From positions 16,773,563 through 16,837,562 of the forward strand of contig NC_071348.1 of NCBI RefSeq assembly GCF_027744825.2: a stretch of 64,000 bases of DNA, written 5' to 3'. Source of the stretch: Synchiropus splendidus (lineage: Eukaryota; Chordata; Actinopteri; Syngnathiformes; Callionymidae). Made by a program: the position numbers and the translations under genes. Within the stretch, counting starts at the first letter, position 1; every line of letters begins with the position of its first letter. This document shows positions 39,942 to 47,374 of this stretch, one piece after another. A model generated the notes under the pieces. That model was given only the letters and a program-made list of their open reading frames with translations. It made no database searches and was not told the DNA's origin.

Positions 39942-40347
39942 TAATGCCGCCATGTTTACTTCTAAACACTTTCGTTCGTGGTTGGAACAGGTGGGGATAC
40001 GACATGTCTTATCTATCCCGCACCAATCCAACACTAATGGAGTCGCGGAACGCGCAGTGCGCGCGGCAAAATCACAAATACTGTTGTATAAACATAGATG
40101 GCACTTACCTGAAAACCTCTTTGCCATTAACCAACAGCTCAGTCTCCCTAAGTTGCGGGGTCATGACCCTGCCCACTCTCACGGGCCCTCTGTATCGTTA
40201 CAGGTGGGCAGTGAGGTGTGGATACTCGCCACTGGAAGGTCTACTACGATAGTGAAAGTCGAAGGGAACGTACTTACGGGAAAAGATGGCCACAGGTACC
40301 ACCCCAAGCAACTTCGACTTATGTGTAAAAATCAGGATGGAAGCTAA
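39870..40347 (+). pseudogene. pol: Integrase fragment (catalytic core second half plus C-terminal domain), copy A
   Basis: The frame 39,895-40,347 carries the second and third residues of the retroviral D,D(35)E triad: Asp in RSDNAAMF and Glu in NTNGVAER, with exactly 35 residues between them. A C-terminal part follows (GSEVWIL... HRYHPKQLRL), as in the SH3-like DNA-binding domain. The first catalytic Asp, the HHCC domain, RNase H, RT and protease are absent because of the 2.66-kb deletion ending at about 39,869. The fragment overlaps the end of the gag fusion and, at its 3' end, the start of ORF X. It cannot be an active integrase. Confidence 0.88.
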
Positions 40348-41875
40348 CCGAGACCATGTGCCAGGATGGGTTCAGGGGGTAGGGGAAGACTATGTTAAAA
40401 TGCACCCCGATCGAGTATTCCCGAATAATGGCCTCCTTGTTATGGCCTGGGATGGTTCTAATCGTTCCTGGAAAAAGGGGATTGTTATGCCTTATACTCA
40501 CCCTACCACCAGTGTTAGGTGGTCTAATTATGAACCTGGTGATTGTGCCCTTTGTGCTAAGCCCATTTTTGTCCTCATCTGGTCTGGTGATGCAAGGTAC
40601 AAGCATGAGCACCGTCCTGAGCAAGCAGAGGTAGGAGCTGAACACCTGGTGGGCGGGATCGAATTAATGGGATCTGCCCCTTTCACGTTCTGCATGTGGT
40701 GCTGGGAGTCATGGGGGGGTCGATACCAAATATTACGTAAAGACACCCACTGCAAGCCATGCATCTGTGGCCGAAGTGAGGGGGACTGGGCCGTGTGTGA
40801 TACAGGCACCCCCTGGCAGATAAACCCAGCACAATTTTTGGCGCTACGGCATCGTTTTCATTCAAACGATTGTCTCATGCAGCCCCCACTTGCATTAAGG
40901 GCCAGTACTGTTGACTCCTGGAACTGCCCCATCCTGATATATCAGACTATGTGGACTACTAGTGATGATAAATTGTCATCGAAGTTCAAAAGGAAACTTT
41001 CAATGATCCCCAAGGATACCACCATGAAATGGGAAGACTTCCTCCCGTGGAAGTGGGAGGATGGCTTACATCTGTCTAGAGACGGAAGCCTATCTTTGCC
41101 AGGCTTTAGTTGGAGAAATTGGGAATCCACCTCTTTGGGAAGGTGGTGGACCGAACAATTATGGCCCCAGGATAAGGAGGTGAAGGGGAAAGTGTACCAC
41201 CCTGATGTGTACAACTACCCCCATTTATCCAACAATAAAAGGATTTTTACAACTTCTGGGACCTTGCCCAGACATCCTAATGAAGCGAAAGAAGTTAGGG
41301 TCTGCACTATAAAGCGTACTCTTATTCTTGTTACTGAATGTGGCCCTCGAACAGTGCCCGGGGCGGCCCATGTCCTTATTGCGTCCACCCGCATCGCATG
41401 GTACCCGTTGGGGGTCTTCATAGAGGTGAAGACTGGAGATTTGATGATATTGACCAATGTCTCGATCCCGGTTGTGCCCGTAGCAAAAGAAAAATTGACT
41501 TGGTGGAGGTCAGCTTGGCTGAGGAAAAGATCTAAGCTGAGTCGTACTGGATTCTCTGAGGCTGTTCTGGATCTGGAGATGCCAGGCAACACATTTTTCC
41601 AGCAGCACCTGATGCCCCGCCTAGCTGTATATGAGATTGGTCCAGAGGGGGAGAGGAATAATCCCAAAAACAGCCCGGCTATTATGAACCAATCAGGAGA
41701 AAAAAGGGAGTCCGAGTTGCAAGAACCGCCCTCTTCTCACCCACAGGATCTCAATAATCCTGGGTCAGAAGAGGAAGAGGCCCCTAAAAAACACGATAAG
41801 GGCAAACGGCCAGCTAACGGTAAGCAATCGAGAATAGCCCGCCTTCTTAAAAGAAGGAAGGGAAAGAAGGAATAA
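40337..41875 (+). CDS. ORF X, 512-aa protein of unknown function between pol and env, copy A
   Basis: An uninterrupted frame lies between the integrase end and the Env leader. The frame is open from 40,286, but the Met at 40,337 is the more likely start. I do not recognise the family. It is rich in Trp and has Cys pairs C70-x2-C73, C119-x2-C122 and C139-x2-C142-x-C144, which could bind zinc. The last ~30 residues are strongly basic ([18 protein letters not shown]), like a nuclear/nucleolar targeting or RNA-binding tail. There is no signal peptide or membrane segment. Its stop overlaps the start of the next gene (TAATG at 41,873-41,877). Copy B has a clearly homologous, truncated version. By place and composition it could be a regulatory protein; that is inference. 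Confidence 0.7.
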   Translation: MEANRDHVPGWVQGVGEDYVKMHPDRVFPNNGLLVMAWDGSNRSWKKGIVMPYTHPTTSVRWSNYEPGDCALCAKPIFVLIWSGDARYKHEHRPEQAEVGAEHLVGGIELMGSAPFTFCMWCWESWGGRYQILRKDTHCKPCICGRSEGDWAVCDTGTPWQINPAQFLALRHRFHSNDCLMQPPLALRASTVDSWNCPILIYQTMWTTSDDKLSSKFKRKLSMIPKDTTMKWEDFLPWKWEDGLHLSRDGSLSLPGFSWRNWESTSLGRWWTEQLWPQDKEVKGKVYHPDVYNYPHLSNNKRIFTTSGTLPRHPNEAKEVRVCTIKRTLILVTECGPRTVPGAAHVLIASTRIAWYPLGVFIEVKTGDLMILTNVSIPVVPVAKEKLTWWRSAWLRKRSKLSRTGFSEAVLDLEMPGNTFFQQHLMPRLAVYEIGPEGERNNPKNSPAIMNQSGEKRESELQEPPSSHPQDLNNPGSEEEEAPKKHDKGKRPANGKQSRIARLLKRRKGKKE

Positions 41876-42516
41876 TGAATTTATGGGACAAATTCTGGTA
41901 TTGGAAAGCTAGGCGCTGGTGGCAATTTAAGGCAAGACAACAATTGGCATATAAAGAACAAGCCAAAGACATGCAACAACAGACGCCAGCTACAATTTCC
42001 AGGAAACAAATGAAACGAGACAAAATGATCAAGGAATGGGAGAAAACCACTAGGATGTCTCCCTTGAGTCTTTTTATAATTGGAATGTTATTATTCATAC
42101 TAATATTAGTTATAGCCTCATGGTCAAATATAGTCTATGAACACATGACCCATACTAGCAGTGTCACCCGACGTTGGAAATTAAAAACAGTACACTGTAA
42201 AAACTGCACCATTCTGACTCCAGAAACTAGAGAAATACCCCTACCAATTGCAACAGAGAAAAATGGCACTCAATTTGATCAAGCTTTATGGATGAGACAA
42301 GCAGCTGTCTATCTAAATATACACGGAGCTGTAAGTGGCACGTGTCAATATGCTGAGCAAAAATCTGCTGAACAGGAAATGACAGGTCGGGCTGTCACCG
42401 CAAAACCCAGACAGAGACAGCGCCAGAGTGTGAAAAGCTCTGTGAACAAAATCACAGAAGCAGCTACTATTTTGACAGCTACCATCATGACAATTGCCCC
42501 CACTATAAACAGTCAG
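41875..42516 (+). CDS. env: Env leader region, copy A (N-terminal part of a chimeric frame)
   Basis: The first 214 codons of the frame 41,875-43,407 are viral. The N-terminus is Trp-rich ([15 protein letters not shown]) and basic. A single hydrophobic segment lies at about 64-83 ([20 protein letters not shown]), giving a type-II-like leader that stays membrane-anchored, as in foamy virus Env. A dibasic stretch at 177-184 (KPRQRQRQ) matches a furin-like site; copy B has RQRQRR there, a better site, so copy A has probably lost it. The ATG overlaps the ORF X stop. After 42,516 viral homology stops and host-derived sequence continues in the same frame. Confidence 0.75.
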
Positions 42517-43407
42517 GAAGTGAAGAGTCAGGTGACCGTCAAGACACTAAAACGGAGCACGTGGCAGAGGTGGTCCGCCGCCGCCCCGGCAAAAGCTTCC
42601 AAGCCGAAGAGGAAGTCAGGCAAGTCCGCCAGTTCTGGACCGAGTGTTCGCGAGCGCATTGTCAAGATCGTGTCCGCCTCCAACGAGCGTGGAGGTGTGT
42701 CACTGGCCGCCATCAAGAAAGCTCTGGCCGCCGGTGAATACGATGTGGAGAAGAACAATGCTCGCGTCAAGCTCGCCATCAAGAAACTGGTGGCTAATGG
42801 TGTCGTGATCCAGACCAAGGGCACCGGAGCATCCGGCTCTTTCAAGATGAACAAGAAAGAAGCGCCCAAGACTAAAAAAGCCGCTCCTAAAACCAAGGAG
42901 GACGCTGCAGAAAACAGCAGCCACTTGATTCGGCTCGAGGGCAGCCAACTGGCACTATATTATGAAGACCCCAACACGAAGAGGCATAGTGTGACTGTGC
43001 GGTATGAACCGCCTCAGCTTGGCTCTCGCCATACGACCATTTTGCTGTCATACATGTGCATCAGACCTCATGCTCACTCTCAAGGGGCCAACATGTATTT
43101 GGAAAAAGCCAGGGAGTTGAAGCTGCTGCTGGCGGAGAAGGAGCAGGCCTCTGGGTCGGTGCACTGCTTCAGCAAAGACGACGGGGCTCTGTTTGTGGAG
43201 GCTGTTCCCCAGACCGACATCAGCCGGAGGATCACTGCTTTCCAGTATGAGCTGATTCCCAGCCAGGGTACACAAGTGACAACATCTCCCGAGACGGAGA
43301 GACAACTTTCTGCGTGGACTTTTCCAACTCTGCTGCTGAACTGGCGCCACAAAGAAGACACACATGACGGATCTATGAGCCCACGTGGATTAGTGGAAAC
43401 TTTTTAA
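41875..43407 (+). CDS. Chimeric 510-aa frame: Env leader + histone H1 + p53 fragment + unidentified segment
   Basis: One open frame without stops joins four unrelated parts: viral Env leader (residues 1-214), 44 bases of uncertain origin, histone H1 (about 229-343), p53 DNA-binding domain fragment (about 346-395) and an unidentified segment (about 396-510). Relative to copy B, the block 42,517-43,557 replaces 3.8 kb of env (55,222-59,066). If translated, the product would be a membrane-anchored chimera. No host part is a complete protein, so a function is doubtful. The frame may be open because the chimera is recent. Expression cannot be judged from sequence. Confidence 0.8.
   Translation: MNLWDKFWYWKARRWWQFKARQQLAYKEQAKDMQQQTPATISRKQMKRDKMIKEWEKTTRMSPLSLFIIGMLLFILILVIASWSNIVYEHMTHTSSVTRRWKLKTVHCKNCTILTPETREIPLPIATEKNGTQFDQALWMRQAAVYLNIHGAVSGTCQYAEQKSAEQEMTGRAVTAKPRQRQRQSVKSSVNKITEAATILTATIMTIAPTINSQEVKSQVTVKTLKRSTWQRWSAAAPAKASKPKRKSGKSASSGPSVRERIVKIVSASNERGGVSLAAIKKALAAGEYDVEKNNARVKLAIKKLVANGVVIQTKGTGASGSFKMNKKEAPKTKKAAPKTKEDAAENSSHLIRLEGSQLALYYEDPNTKRHSVTVRYEPPQLGSRHTTILLSYMCIRPHAHSQGANMYLEKARELKLLLAEKEQASGSVHCFSKDDGALFVEAVPQTDISRRITAFQYELIPSQGTQVTTSPETERQLSAWTFPTLLLNWRHKEDTHDGSMSPRGLVETF
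42561..42905 (+). pseudogene. Captured histone H1 fragment (N-terminus and globular domain)
   Basis: From about 42,561 the sequence reads as a vertebrate linker histone. The first ~15 bases look like an H1 start (GTGGCAGAGGTGGT, with GTG where ATG is expected) but in another frame, so there is a one-base shift before [16 protein letters not shown]. The winged-helix globular domain follows at about 42,628-42,861, with the hallmarks [25 protein letters not shown] and [13 protein letters not shown]. The Lys/Ala/Pro-rich tail is cut after about 15 residues. Many H1 genes have no introns, so the lack of introns does not itself show an RNA origin, but the sense orientation and the neighbouring pieces do suggest it. 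Confidence 0.92.
42906..43058 (+). pseudogene. Captured p53 DNA-binding-domain fragment
   Basis: About 50 codons match the p53 core domain: HLIRLEG, then [19 protein letters not shown] and TTILLSYMC. This corresponds to about human residues 193-238, ending at the Cys that is a zinc ligand. In vertebrate p53 genes an intron interrupts the segment just after the YEPP motif. It is absent here, so the source was a spliced mRNA. The HLIR and RHSVTV forms favour p53 over p63/p73, and TTILLSYMC is the form I associate with percomorph fishes. The second Cys ligand cluster and all flanking domains are missing, so no DNA binding is expected. Confidence 0.88.
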
Positions 43408-43417
43408 ACGAGAAGGA
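43059..43417 (+). other. Unidentified captured segment between the p53 and Notch pieces
   Basis: The frame continues from p53 for about 70 codons of ordinary-looking globular protein sequence (for example [18 protein letters not shown], then [18 protein letters not shown] and [10 protein letters not shown]). I cannot name the family. From about 43,270 another frame looks more protein-like ([18 protein letters not shown]), so there may be a frameshift or a further joint. The last bases before 43,418 may be 5' untranslated sequence of the Notch mRNA. It is absent from copy B and has no similarity to other viral genes in the window, so a host origin is likely. Confidence 0.55.
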
Positions 43418-43557
43418 ATGCATATTTTCTTTGTGAAACTAACTTTTTTGTTGTCGCTAATAGGACTTACACGAGGCCTAAGATGCTACATGCCCACCGA
43501 GTCGTGTTTGAACCAGGGGAAGTGTGAACCGAGTGCAGACGGGAATGGCGAGTGCAG
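43418..43557 (+). pseudogene. Captured Notch 5' coding exons (signal peptide and start of EGF1)
   Basis: An ATG at 43,418 opens a signal peptide (MHIFFVKLTFLLSLIGLTRG), followed by an EGF1-like start with Cys spacing as in Notch (LRCYMPTESC, NQGKCEP, GNGECR). The 140-base length is close to the combined coding length of exons 1 and 2 of vertebrate Notch genes. It ends in GAGTGCAG, the position where Notch exon 2 ends. The next viral base is the first base after the splice acceptor seen in copy B (59,066). The joint therefore looks like an RNA splice between Notch exon 2 and the viral acc1 exon, although a CAG microhomology switch is also possible. Confidence 0.85.
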
Positions 43558-43728
43558 ATATGAAGACCAAGGTATCGGCTACAAAAGTACCTGAGGGGGA
43601 AGCGAATAAGGAAAACCTCAGGATTAAATTTATGACCTTAATATGGGTGTTCGGCACCATCATAATAATATATGAATCACTTAAGTTTAAAATTACCTAC
43701 TTCTCCAACAGAGAAGATTGGTGTCAGA
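43558..43728 (+). pseudogene. acc1 accessory ORF, copy A, 5' part (interrupted)
   Basis: The viral acc1 frame begins at the ATG at 43,560 and matches the first ~55 codons of the intact copy at 59,069, including the first membrane segment (FMTLIWVFGTIIIIYESL). It is then broken at GGTGTCAG by the 28S rRNA piece. The frame runs on into foreign sequence and stops at 43,835, so only a truncated membrane protein could be made. The 3' remainder of acc1 resumes at about 44,357. Confidence 0.88.
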
Positions 43729-43767
43729 AAAGCTACCACAGGGATAACTGGCTTGTGGCGGCCAAGC
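43720..43767 (+). other. Captured 28S rRNA fragment (domain V, peptidyl-transferase region), sense strand
   Basis: About 48 bases match the universally conserved part of large-subunit rRNA that includes ACAGGGATAACTGGC and TTGTGGCGGCCAAGC, with one visible change (CTACCAC for TTACCAC). Nine bases at its start (GGTGTCAGA, 43,720-43,728) are shared by viral acc1 and 28S rRNA, so the joint lies on a microhomology. The piece is in rRNA sense, like all other host pieces here. Confidence 0.93.
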
Positions 43768-44363
43768 TAACAGAGGGACCTGTATCCTCCTGTCTCTTGA
43801 CAAATATAAATGCAACTGCAGTAGAGGATGGATAGGTCTACGGTGTGAGCAGGTGGACAGCTGTGTTTCCAGTCCATGTGCTCATGGAGGTCTGTGCACG
43901 TCCCTGTCTGGCAGTAGCTACAAATGTTCCTGTCCTCCTGGATACACTGGTCCTCGCTGCCTTAATGACACAAATGAATGTGCAACCACTCCCACCATAT
44001 GTCAGAATGAAGGCTTGTGTATCAACACTCCAGGCTCTTACAAGTGCATTTGCTCCTCGGGGTTCACCGGGCGACATTGTGAGAACTCGTACGTCCCCTG
44101 TTCTCCCTCACCTTGTCTAAATGGTGGCACTTGTCACCAGAGCTCTGAAACCAGCTACTCCTGCCACTGCCTCCCAGGATTTAATGGAACCAACTGTGAG
44201 AACAACATTGATGATTGTCCCGGTCATCAGGGTGCAAATGGAGGGACTTGCATGGATGGAGTCAACACTTACAACTGTCAGTGCCCTCCAGAGTGGACTG
44301 GCCAACACTATACAGAGGATGTGGATGAGTGCCGCCTTCAGCCAAATACTTGTCAAAATGGAG
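43768..44363 (+). pseudogene. Captured Notch EGF-like repeats 3-8 (partial)
   Basis: The frame open from 43,748 to 44,386 encodes the second half of one EGF repeat (YKCNCSRGWIGLRCE), then repeats starting VDSCVSSPC, NECATTPTIC, YVPCSPSPC, IDDCPGH and the start of VDECRLQPNTC. The order and wording match Notch EGF3-EGF8; forms such as NTYNCQCPPEWTG are closest to Notch3/Notch2. Two structural Cys are lost: GHQGANGG has none where one is expected, and GQHYTEDVDEC has Tyr for Cys. Several vertebrate Notch introns should fall within 590 bases and none is present, so the source was spliced RNA. The 3' end meets acc1 at AATGGAG (44,357-44,363), which both partners share. Confidence 0.93.
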
Positions 44364-44712
44364 AAAGGTTGAAACAACCACTATAATAACAGAAAAATAC
44401 ATCCTAATCAGTGCCAAGGCATTGGTTTATGACATCACTGAAGGATTGACTAAATGGCAAAATGATACAATGTTACAGAACGATACACTGAGCTCCATGG
44501 CTTATTACCCACGTTACATTATACACCCAAAAGTGTTTGAACACTGCACGGATCCAGGAGATAGTGTTTGGACTATCTTCTGGATGATGCTGACATGGGC
44601 ATACATTGGAGCAGACATACTGATGTTCCATCTACGTCAACAGGAAACTGAAGGTAACACCTCCATCTACAAGCACACAGGCAAAGCTGCGCAGGAAGTA
44701 TCTTACATTTAG
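44357..44712 (+). pseudogene. acc1 accessory ORF, copy A, 3' part
   Basis: From AATGGAGAAAGG onward the sequence is again near-identical to copy B acc1 (59,298-59,653), including the second membrane segment (TWAYIGADILMFH) and the stop. Compared with copy B, 60 viral bases (59,238-59,297) have been replaced by 628 bases of 28S and Notch sequence. Without its 5' part it is not a complete gene. Confidence 0.88.
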
Positions 44713-44723
44713 TCGCACTGAGC

Positions 44724-45374
44724 ATGGCAAGCAACCAGACGAACAACACCGGGTATGACCCAGCAAATCCTCCTCAGGTAGGGACAGATTTGATTGATCT
44801 TATGATACTGTCCATGTTACAAGTAGTATTTGTTCCTCCATTACACAAGCAAAAAACTTGCCTAGGGTGCATCTTCGGATTAGTAGTAGGATGCATTCGT
44901 TTTTTAGTTAGGAAAGTAACCCCTTTACACACATCATTCGGCCTCATTGGAGTCGCTGCATTGAATCTTAGTCCTCAGAGACCGTGGCTTTGGCCGACCG
45001 CGGTCACCGTAGTATACATTCTGGACAGTTTGTACACCGAATTGACTTTACTATTTTGCACAGATTCTCAGTGCACCTATTGCAATATAGCAGGAACAGT
45101 GATATATCTTATACTCATAGGTTTATTGCTGACATTAATTTGGTCAACCCTGGGGAGGTATAAAAAGGCAGCACTAAATCTTACAGGGCAATGGATGATT
45201 CTGATGATATGGGTCCTGATTAAAAAATTAGCTGGAGGAACTTCCTTGTACGTCTCTATGTTTTATATAGGTTATCTGATGGGGACTTGTTATCCCATGA
45301 AATTATGGAAAACTCCTAACGACATTAGGTGGTTTGGAATGGCGTCTGCTGTTAGTAGACCTTCTCAAAATTGA
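44724..45374 (+). CDS. acc2, 216-aa polytopic membrane protein, copy A
   Basis: An intact frame whose ATG lies 11 bases after the acc1 stop. Hydrophobic segments at about 22-39, 46-62, 68-82, 89-111, 121-143, 153-168 and 173-190 predict six or seven membrane spans, with a short polar N-terminus (two NxT sites) and a short tail. I do not recognise a family. Copy B differs by only a few residues and is also intact, suggesting conservation or recent origin. A multi-pass membrane protein encoded between env and the 3' LTR is unusual for a retrovirus; viroporin-like or host-derived origins are both possible. Confidence 0.72.
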   Translation: MASNQTNNTGYDPANPPQVGTDLIDLMILSMLQVVFVPPLHKQKTCLGCIFGLVVGCIRFLVRKVTPLHTSFGLIGVAALNLSPQRPWLWPTAVTVVYILDSLYTELTLLFCTDSQCTYCNIAGTVIYLILIGLLLTLIWSTLGRYKKAALNLTGQWMILMIWVLIKKLAGGTSLYVSMFYIGYLMGTCYPMKLWKTPNDIRWFGMASAVSRPSQN

Positions 45375-45383
45375 CATTTTGTA

Positions 45384-47351
45384 GTGTTTCTGCAGGGCCC
45401 AATTGTGATTACGGACGGGAACGACAAGGCGGATCAATGGGATCCATGGGGCACAAAGGAGACGAATGTGCTGTTAGCTCTGGATGTGATCATGGAGCCC
45501 CTTGATCCTAAAACCAAAGTCCGCCCTGCAGACATAGGACGCCGTAGAGTTTTTAGTTGGGGACCCTCCACCAAAATGATTGAATATTGGAGGAATAAGC
45601 CCCTCATGAGATTTACAGCAAAAGTATCACGCGGCGTCGTCACTCAAGATCACCGAAAGAAGGTCCAAAAGATATGGGTGCCCCTCGAAATCAAACCAAC
45701 GAGAAAGATCGTGTGGTCATTTGAAAAAGAGACCCCGTTCATCCTCCAGGCATGGCCACGTTTCGTGGTAATGTGCCAGGAGAATGAGCCATTAGTACAC
45801 TGGCTTCCAGTGGTATGTGCCGAACACTGGGAGTTCACATTCCCAGGGGATGATAAGCTGCCCCCATTGACCACGTACGCCCTTAGGGTGTACCACTGTA
45901 CTATAGGACCTGGGCAGACATCCTGGATTGAACAGGGAGGATTTCATCCTCCATATGTGGTGCAGGGAATGGTGTTAAAAACGGAACAGGTGGGAGAAGT
46001 GTATGATAAAGATTTGGGGTTCATTAGTCCCGCTAGACCTTGGGGGCCGGGAAACATACAGCCAGGTTACCGACGTCCAGGGGACCAGATTCACCTCCGT
46101 GACCCAAACTTACTGATGGTGACTCAGTGGCTAAGAGACGATGTGAGCGTGTATGAGGACTGGGAGGACTTGATACTCAGTGAACATGGTAGATTATGGC
46201 ATGGGGGGTTTCGTCTACACCATTATCAGGGAGGATTTTGCCCTCATGGTTACTTCGAGTGGATGAGCAAATTATTGAAAAATAGAACAACAGTGCCCAC
46301 CGCATTGGGGTGGCATGTTCAAGGACCAGTCTCATGGCAGAATTTTGCCCAACTGGTAATAAGCGGAAATGAGAAAGAAGCTCTGGCTGTGTTGAAGGGA
46401 GAACGTGACTGGAAGCGCCCTGCTATGCTCGAGCAGCACAAGCAGAGATTTAGGCGCGGTGGGAGGCCCTTTCCTCGGAGAACAAATCCGGCGAGACGCT
46501 GGGTAGAGAGAGCTGCGACATCCAGAAGCGGTTGGGTATTTCAGTTTGCTTCGCCTCCTGGGCAGGGGAACAACTGTCTGTCTGATACAGGACCATCTGC
46601 TAACTCGGATTCGGGAGCTACTCCCGCCCCAAGGGCACCCAGATGTTCAAGGGCCTCCGTGTCCGTACCAACGTACGTACACCTGCAGTCCTTTCCTCGA
46701 TCACAGCAGAGTGACACCTCGCTAACTGAAGGTGAGACGGATGAAGAAAATCCGAAAGATCAATCAAAATCTCCGGAAGACACCGGTGCAACAAATTGCA
46801 ACTATTGTGAAGGTAATGTAATGACTCTTAAAAATCTACTCCTATGTAAACATGAGGGCCATGTCCTGAACAATTGTCATCAATGTGGGTTAAATATGAT
46901 AAAAAACAAATTTGTCTTCCCAGACTCAAAACAGCTCACAGATGTCCCAGCTAATGTTACCTCCACGGGGTCGGCTGACCCTGTGAACACATCTTCGGGG
47001 TCGGCTGATCCTGTGAACACATCATCTCCGGTGCGTCCGAATACCCCCAGAGTTTCGACCCCTGTTACTCCTGAGCGGAACGAATACTCTCCTACCACCC
47101 CCCGAGCTGAGAGTCCAGATCCCACCATGCCTAATCGTCCGAGCAGAGGAAGCGACCTCACTCCTCCTTCAACGCACGCCGCCACGACATCTACCGGTAG
47201 ATCCAAGGAGTCTGCACAGAAATTGTTTGACTACTATATGAATGTGCTGAGAAGGCTGAAGGAGGAAGAATTGAAGGAGCTTGAGTCCCGAATGAATGAA
47301 AAAAATGAGAAAGATGAAGAAGATGAATCGATGGACTTAGACAAATGGTGA
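45384..47351 (+). CDS. acc3, 655-aa putative regulatory protein, copy A
   Basis: A long intact frame starting 9 bases after acc2. The first codon is GTG here and ATG in copy B. A splice-acceptor-like TTTCTGCAG lies inside the first codons (ends at 45,395), so the natural product may start in an upstream exon. Parts in order: a Trp-rich globular region (about 1-350), a basic Arg-rich stretch (about 350-385, RFRRGGRPFPRR), a zinc-site-like cluster (CNYC, LCKHEGH, NCHQC at about 472-501), two GSADPVNTSS repeats, a Ser/Thr/Pro-rich linker, and a charged helical end with an acidic tail (EDESMDLDKW). Its place next to the 3' LTR and this layout recall retroviral transactivators, but I see no direct homology. 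Confidence 0.7.
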   Translation: MFLQGPIVITDGNDKADQWDPWGTKETNVLLALDVIMEPLDPKTKVRPADIGRRRVFSWGPSTKMIEYWRNKPLMRFTAKVSRGVVTQDHRKKVQKIWVPLEIKPTRKIVWSFEKETPFILQAWPRFVVMCQENEPLVHWLPVVCAEHWEFTFPGDDKLPPLTTYALRVYHCTIGPGQTSWIEQGGFHPPYVVQGMVLKTEQVGEVYDKDLGFISPARPWGPGNIQPGYRRPGDQIHLRDPNLLMVTQWLRDDVSVYEDWEDLILSEHGRLWHGGFRLHHYQGGFCPHGYFEWMSKLLKNRTTVPTALGWHVQGPVSWQNFAQLVISGNEKEALAVLKGERDWKRPAMLEQHKQRFRRGGRPFPRRTNPARRWVERAATSRSGWVFQFASPPGQGNNCLSDTGPSANSDSGATPAPRAPRCSRASVSVPTYVHLQSFPRSQQSDTSLTEGETDEENPKDQSKSPEDTGATNCNYCEGNVMTLKNLLLCKHEGHVLNNCHQCGLNMIKNKFVFPDSKQLTDVPANVTSTGSADPVNTSSGSADPVNTSSPVRPNTPRVSTPVTPERNEYSPTTPRAESPDPTMPNRPSRGSDLTPPSTHAATTSTGRSKESAQKLFDYYMNVLRRLKEEELKELESRMNEKNEKDEEDESMDLDKW

Positions 47352-47365
47352 AGGAGGATATTTTC

Positions 47366-47374
47366 GGAGGGGGA
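47366..47374 (+). other. Polypurine tract of copy A
   Basis: GGAGGGGGA directly precedes LTR2 and matches the copy B tract at 62,306. It would prime plus-strand DNA synthesis and sets the LTR start at TGTTGTATATAC. Confidence 0.8.

Noticed and set aside
42517..44356. Oncogenic function of the captured p53 and Notch pieces
   Set aside because: The p53 part is a third of one domain and the Notch parts lack the transmembrane and intracellular regions and two Cys; no activity can be argued from sequence.
42561..44363. Genuine host gene locus with introns lost next to a provirus
   Set aside because: The pieces come from unrelated genes plus rRNA, are each partial, and are flanked on both sides by contiguous viral sequence that matches copy B.
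43838..44377. Minus-strand and alternate-frame ORFs over the Notch EGF segment
   Set aside because: The frame with regular EGF Cys spacing explains the sequence; the others lack any pattern.
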